Source: Clostridiales bacterium
GTDB lineage: Bacteria; Bacillota; Clostridia; Oscillospirales; Oscillospiraceae
Direction: 5' to 3'
Assembly (NCBI GenBank): GCA_029265405.1
Contig: JAJUJI010000001.1
Span: 286,241 to 350,240, forward strand
DNA length: 64,000 nt
Shown here in pieces: positions 60,158-64,000 of the stretch. The first letter of the stretch is position 1. The number at the start of each line of letters is the position of its first letter. The notes below the pieces were generated by a model. That model was not told the DNA's origin. It searched no databases and saw nothing but the letters and a program-made list of their open reading frames with translations. The translations under genes were made by a program, and so were the position numbers.

Positions 60158-61660
60158 TTATTCCTCGCCGTCGGAAAAACCGCCGAATTTGCCCGCTTTG
60201 TCTACTATCTGCTCTTTGACCACGTCCTTTGCCTTGCTTTCGGCCAAACCCTTGGCCGATGTTTTAAGAATATTTTTAGCCAAAGGATTGTCGTTGAATA
60301 TCGAACCCAGCTTTTTTTCGCCCGCGTCGATAGGCTTGACCTCGGGGATTTGGAACTTGTCCTTTACCTTGTCCTTGATTTTGTCGAGAGCTTTATCCAC
60401 CCCGGCGTCAAATACGCCCTTGGTAAGCCCCTTCCCTACCGCGTCGGCCACATCCTCGCCCTTTATCGAGGCGTCAAGCCCGCTTGTCAGGCCTTCTTTC
60501 AGTATATTCGCCGCGGCGGATTGCCAGGGCTTCTCATCGCCGAATTTATCCTTCAAAACCTCCGCGCTGCCTTCGATAATGCCCTTTGCGATATGCTTCG
60601 CGGCGTTTTTCGGGTCGGCCATTCCCTCGCCTATGCCTGAAGCCACGGCTTTGCCGGCGGTGTATGCCGTCTTTATTTGTTGACCCGCAGGGCCGGTTAC
60701 ATAGGACAGGCCTTCAACCGCTATATCGGCGCCAAACTGTACCCCCTCGGCCGCTTTCACGGCCATATCATAGCGGCTGGCGCGGGCTATCTGTGCTTCA
60801 TATTCCGCTATGTTCTTTTCCATTTCAGCCTTAAGCTGCTTTTTCTTCTCCTCGCTTGCATGCTTGGCCGCTTTTTCATAGGCCTCCTTTTCCTTCCGAA
60901 TTTTTTCGGTCAGCTCCTGCGACTCCTTGGAAGGACCGATTACGCCCCTGTCGGCAGCCTTGTATTCTATTCCGGCGTTGTTCTCGGCAAGCAAACGCTG
61001 AAGCTCTTCCTCGCGCTCCGCCAGCTGCTTGAGCCTGGCATTGACGGCGTCGGTATCATATCCCGGCCTGTTGTATCCTTTGGCGACGGCCTCAAGCATG
61101 GCCTTTTCTTCTTTTGCGGCAATCAAATCCTGCTGGCGCTGCCTTATCCACTCGCTTCTCGAGTCAAGCTCGGCTATTTTGGCCGCCTCTTCATATTCTA
61201 CCAGCTGCTTTTGATATTTAGCCTGTTCTATTTGGTATTTAAGATACTCCCTGTAATCGTCGTATTGCTTTTTCAAGGCCTCATATCCGGGGTCGGTCTT
61301 GTCGCCGGTCCTTTCGCATTCCTCCCAATTCCTGTTGAGCTCGTCAAGCTCCTTTTCAAGAGCGGACTGCGCGGCGCCGACTGCGGACTTGGCCTCGGAA
61401 TAAGCGTCCTTCAAAATCTGCTCTTGCCTGTCGGCGTCTTCTCTTACAGCTTTAGCGATTTCGTCTGCCATGGCGGCGGCCCCGCTTGTCAGGTCGTCGA
61501 TTTGGGGAGCCGTAATTTCCGCCAGATCCTTTTGAGCTTGGCCTCCGTTAATGAACATGCCGAGCAGCGCGGTCAGTATGGCCAATATGATTGAATTTTC
61601 AGCTACGACTCCAAATACCTCGCTGGAGGAATTTGTGACATAATCTACCTTTACTTTCAT
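60158..61660 (-). CDS. Coiled-coil protein with D-Y-V-T-N-S-S-S N-terminus, likely radical SAM substrate
   Basis: 500 residues starting MKVKVDYVTNSSSEVFG. Residues 22-38 are a hydrophobic helix (anchor or export signal). Residues ~60-295 are long charged helices, probably coiled coil. Residues ~296-365 are Gly/Ala-rich amphipathic or membrane-active (G-A-D-I-A-V-E-G-L; A-S-G-I-G-E-G-M-A). The rest is helical and Lys/Asp-rich. There are almost no cysteines (one, Cys115). The T-N-S-S-S start recurs, as I recall, at the N-terminus of otherwise unrelated clostridial proteins, often near radical SAM genes. ATG 61660 has AAAGGA upstream; ATG 61690 lacks one. It is last in the operon, 49 bases after the radical SAM gene. 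No function is known. Confidence 0.75.
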   Translation of the reverse strand: MKVKVDYVTNSSSEVFGVVAENSIILAILTALLGMFINGGQAQKDLAEITAPQIDDLTSGAAAMADEIAKAVREDADRQEQILKDAYSEAKSAVGAAQSALEKELDELNRNWEECERTGDKTDPGYEALKKQYDDYREYLKYQIEQAKYQKQLVEYEEAAKIAELDSRSEWIRQRQQDLIAAKEEKAMLEAVAKGYNRPGYDTDAVNARLKQLAEREEELQRLLAENNAGIEYKAADRGVIGPSKESQELTEKIRKEKEAYEKAAKHASEEKKKQLKAEMEKNIAEYEAQIARASRYDMAVKAAEGVQFGADIAVEGLSYVTGPAGQQIKTAYTAGKAVASGIGEGMADPKNAAKHIAKGIIEGSAEVLKDKFGDEKPWQSAAANILKEGLTSGLDASIKGEDVADAVGKGLTKGVFDAGVDKALDKIKDKVKDKFQIPEVKPIDAGEKKLGSIFNDNPLAKNILKTSAKGLAESKAKDVVKEQIVDKAGKFGGFSDGEE

Positions 61661-61709
61661 ATGAAAAATCCTTTCAGCCGACATTTGCATAAATGTGCGG
61701 CGCCTTTAA

Positions 61710-62834
61710 TCAAAAGAGGGCAGCGGCTTCCGCGGCGTCGACAGCCTCCAGATGAGGCGGCTGTCTTTCAATGATTTTGCCGTTGCATAATGTGATGCTG
61801 GGCACAACCGGGCAGCCTCCAAGGCAGGACGTGCGTCTTGGGCAGCAGGGACAGGCTTTATGGAACCTTTTTCTAAAGTCGCCAAAGCTTGCGCTGTTCC
61901 AGGCGTCTTCTATGCGCCTGTTCCTTAGGCTTACGCCATACTTTGGGTTTTTCTCAAAGCTGCAGGGAAAAAGCTTATAGTCGGGTGAAATATACGCTGA
62001 AAATCGGCCGGCTTCACATGGCTCGATGCACAGGGGGTCTATTCCTCCGGCAAAATTGAGCAGGGCGGGCACGCTGCAGCTGTCAAAACCGGCCTTGTCG
62101 GCCGTGGCCGCTTCGTTGAACAGCGAAAAGAATCGTTTTACTCGCTTATCGCCAATCCTGAGAACATTTTCGCTTGTGCCCAGCCCGACCGGCTTATGCA
62201 GCAGGAAAATAATGCGGTTTATACCTTTCGGATACCTTTTGTTTTCGACCATGTCGATCGCCTCGTCAATCGTGGCGCTTGACAGGCAGAAGTGAATGTT
62301 GGTTTTTATTCCGGCCGCCAAAAACATGCTTATGGCCTTTAAGGTATACTCGCTCCTATACCAGCTGACCGCGACGGCGCCGCAATAGCGCTTGACGTAG
62401 GGCATAAGCTCTTCCCTCAAGCCGAAGCCTGAGGTAGTGAAATTGGGCACCACATTGTTTTCGCGCGCATATGCGAGCATCTCTATTATATCCTCATGCA
62501 TGTCCGGATCGCCTCTGCCGCCGAGAGCGACCTGAAAGGTCCGCCCCTTGCACTGGTCGATGACGCTCTTAAAATCTTCCAGAGTCATGTCCGGCTGGGA
62601 TACGTTCAAGCCGTCCTGATAGCACTCGACGCCGGACTTAAGACATAAGCCGCTCCTGCCGTGCGCGCAGCTGCCCATGATTCCGATGTCGAGAAGCTCC
62701 GGAAAGCTGCCCATGAACGGATCCTCGCCCGTGTCGCGCATATCCTCGTCCAACACGCCGCTGCGGATCCCCTGCCCGTTTTCAGGGTTGAAAACGGATA
62801 TGTACTTGTACTTGCTGTCCCGTATTATTATCAT
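61710..62834 (-). CDS. Radical SAM/SPASM-domain protein with non-canonical cysteine spacing
   Basis: 374 residues. The presumed SAM-cluster cysteines are Cys56, Cys64 and Cys71, i.e. C-x7-C-x6-C in place of C-x3-C-x2-C. A G-G-R-G-D-P motif (105-110) stands where the SAM-binding G-G-E usually is, followed by barrel strands (N-F-T-T-S-G-F-G; V-A-V-S-W-Y-R). The C-terminal SPASM-like part has Cys269, 273, 291, 328, 330/331, 337, 341 and 350, which could hold auxiliary clusters as in peptide-modifying enzymes. It overlaps the membrane gene by 4 bases (ATGA) and precedes the likely substrate gene. It probably modifies a protein or peptide; the chemistry is unknown. Confidence 0.85.
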   Translation of the reverse strand: MIIIRDSKYKYISVFNPENGQGIRSGVLDEDMRDTGEDPFMGSFPELLDIGIMGSCAHGRSGLCLKSGVECYQDGLNVSQPDMTLEDFKSVIDQCKGRTFQVALGGRGDPDMHEDIIEMLAYARENNVVPNFTTSGFGLREELMPYVKRYCGAVAVSWYRSEYTLKAISMFLAAGIKTNIHFCLSSATIDEAIDMVENKRYPKGINRIIFLLHKPVGLGTSENVLRIGDKRVKRFFSLFNEAATADKAGFDSCSVPALLNFAGGIDPLCIEPCEAGRFSAYISPDYKLFPCSFEKNPKYGVSLRNRRIEDAWNSASFGDFRKRFHKACPCCPRRTSCLGGCPVVPSITLCNGKIIERQPPHLEAVDAAEAAALF

Positions 62835-63688
62835 GCTTTTGCGGCTTTGCCCGCCCTAAGCCGGCCCAATACTATGCCGGCGGCAAAAAGCACTCCGCCC
62901 AATATGTAGCCGCCGTATTTCATGCCTAAAAGGATCAGCGGAGCGTCCGCAAGCAGGCCCAGAACGAAGCTTGACATGATGACGTAAGTATGGTTGTCCG
63001 TATATCCGTTTTGAAGCTTGAGAAGGCGCGATATGTCCGATGAGGCGAGCCTTCCGAAGGTAAAGAGCCAATGCTTTTTACCCTCGCCCAGCAGGTATGA
63101 AACAGTAAAGGATATCACCAGAGCTACAAAGTATTTATCCATCTTGTTCCGCGCGCCGCCAAATCTGCTGTAAGAAGCAAAATTGTTCGCAATGGCAAGC
63201 CCCACGCCTCCGCCGATAAAGAGCAGGGACAGGGCCTTGTCTCCAAGATAGCCGTAGGCCTTCCTCAGTTCTCCCGGCAAGGCTTTTATCGGCTGCATAG
63301 CTCTTGAAAAACCTTGCGCCTTTATTTTTGACACCAACCTCTTTCCAAAGGTAAAAACAATTACCCAATACAAAGTCTTGGGTATGACATTATTGTATGT
63401 CGCCGTCAGGAAAATAACGGGCCCCTTGATGAAGGAAGGGATAAATCGCGCTATGCCTTCCCACCAAAAAACAAGCTGGAATAATACCGCTATTCCAATC
63501 TGAAGAAGCATTGTTTTTGCCGCGTTCGGAGTGTTTTTTATGCCGGCGACAAATAAGCCATAGAGCCATGTCAGCAGCGTTTCCTTTTTTTCCCTCGTTT
63601 CGACGGCCTGATCCTCAAGCCGGAGTTTTTCCGCAGCTTTTCCGGGCAAGTTCCTCGCCTCCCTCTTTTCAGCTTTTTTACGTTTCAA
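62831..63688 (-). CDS. Unknown polytopic membrane protein of the radical SAM operon
   Basis: 285 residues. A highly charged cytosolic N-terminus (residues 1-37, rich in Lys/Arg/Glu) is followed by about six to seven hydrophobic segments (~40-55, 60-76, 86-115, 150-170, 185-200, 235-275). No transporter or protease motif was recognised. It may insert, anchor or export the 500-residue partner. The start is uncertain: TTG 63688 has a poor ribosome site, while TTG 63649 follows GAGGGAGGCGAGG and would remove 13 residues. First gene of the operon, ~20 bases after the predicted transcription start. Confidence 0.7.
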   Translation of the reverse strand: MKRKKAEKREARNLPGKAAEKLRLEDQAVETREKKETLLTWLYGLFVAGIKNTPNAAKTMLLQIGIAVLFQLVFWWEGIARFIPSFIKGPVIFLTATYNNVIPKTLYWVIVFTFGKRLVSKIKAQGFSRAMQPIKALPGELRKAYGYLGDKALSLLFIGGGVGLAIANNFASYSRFGGARNKMDKYFVALVISFTVSYLLGEGKKHWLFTFGRLASSDISRLLKLQNGYTDNHTYVIMSSFVLGLLADAPLILLGMKYGGYILGGVLFAAGIVLGRLRAGKAAKA

Positions 63689-63715
63689 TTTCGAACGCTA
63701 ATGATTTACATTACG

Positions 63716-63744
63716 AGTATATATCATTTTTTTCGCATAAGCAA
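63716..63744 (-). promoter_or_regulatory. Sigma-A promoter of the radical SAM operon
   Basis: Minus strand: TTGCTT (63739-63744), 17-base spacer, TATACT (63716-63721). It points to a three-gene transcript ending at 60073-60109. The remaining stretch to 63972 shows nothing else recognisable. Confidence 0.75.
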
Positions 63745-63972
63745 CATAATTATTTCTGCTTGCTCTTAAAAGAGTTGCAATTATGACACCCTCCTGCTCC
63801 GCCGCAAGCGAAAGGATACTGAAGAAATTTGCTGCTGTAACCGGTAAAATGAAACCAGGCAGAAATGGCAAACGGAAATCTACCAAAAACCAAAGCCGAC
63901 GTGTAGAATAAGGCTCTGCGATAACGCGGAGCAAAAGGACACAGGGGCGGGAAGGAAACGGTAAATAACCGT

Positions 63973-64000
63973 ATGTATTACAAGATACAGGAACTAAAAA
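63973..64000 (+). CDS. Possible start of an IS21-like transposase (partial)
   Basis: Nine codons at the window edge read M-Y-Y-K-I-Q-E-L-K. This resembles the opening of IstA-type transposases and related helix-turn-helix proteins (M-Y-x-K-I-x-E-L-K). No inverted repeat could be confirmed, and no ribosome site is close. Very tentative. Confidence 0.25.

Noticed and set aside
63698..63934. 78-codon minus-strand frame upstream of the radical SAM operon
   Set aside because: It runs through the promoter at 63716-63744 and lacks a ribosome site.

Overview
The window reads as chromosomal DNA of a GC-rich, anaerobic, spore-forming member of the Clostridia (Bacillota). Three things point there. It has a Wood-Ljungdahl acetyl-CoA synthase with nickel-handling accessory genes at the left end. 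It has spore genes: a pro-sigma-K-like factor, and a CwlJ-like cortex hydrolase next to a GerQ-like coat protein. It also has Firmicutes-type regulation: a T-box leader, sigma-A promoters with 17 bp spacers, and a Bce-type peptide-sensing module. No rRNA, CRISPR array or complete mobile element was seen; the last 28 bases may begin a transposase.

Layout. 1-3.8 kb (minus strand): acsB, a His-rich metal-binding protein, cooT, cooC and the start of a pterin methyltransferase, which together make and mature the A-cluster enzyme. 4-8.5 kb: a MATE exporter, sigK and an S-layer-homology (SLH) protein. 8.7-13.7 kb: citrate synthase, divergent from an aconitase-family gene and isocitrate dehydrogenase, which together would give the oxidative arm to 2-oxoglutarate. 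13.8-19.7 kb: thymidylate synthase, a DMT transporter, a HAD phosphatase, a frame-disrupted gene, galactose mutarotase and a lipoprotein. 20-26 kb: a complete oligopeptide ABC transporter whose binding protein appears circularly permuted.

26-30.6 kb: ndk, an Old-Yellow-Enzyme reductase, a hotdog thioesterase, a UroD-type methyltransferase and tRNA-Pro. 31-36 kb: a second SLH protein, an unknown exported protein, an esterase and an acyltransferase. 36-41.4 kb: aspS-gatCAB, the tRNA transamidation operon, behind a T-box. 41.4-49.3 kb: a HAD hydrolase, a second OYE reductase, a ClC transporter, glyA and pepF. 49.5-58 kb: a Na-type ABC exporter, RidA, and a response regulator/histidine kinase/BceAB module. 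58-60 kb: cwlJ, gerQ, a peroxiredoxin that needs a frameshift, and a ferritin-like protein.

60.1-63.7 kb (minus strand): a three-gene operon with its own promoter and terminator. It encodes a polytopic membrane protein, a radical SAM/SPASM protein with unusual cysteine spacing, and a 500-residue coiled-coil protein that opens with a D-Y-V-T-N-S-S-S motif. This is the best candidate for an undescribed system, plausibly radical-SAM modification of a large exported or membrane-associated substrate. The permuted OppA is the second most striking observation. All assignments come from reading the sequence; no database search was run.
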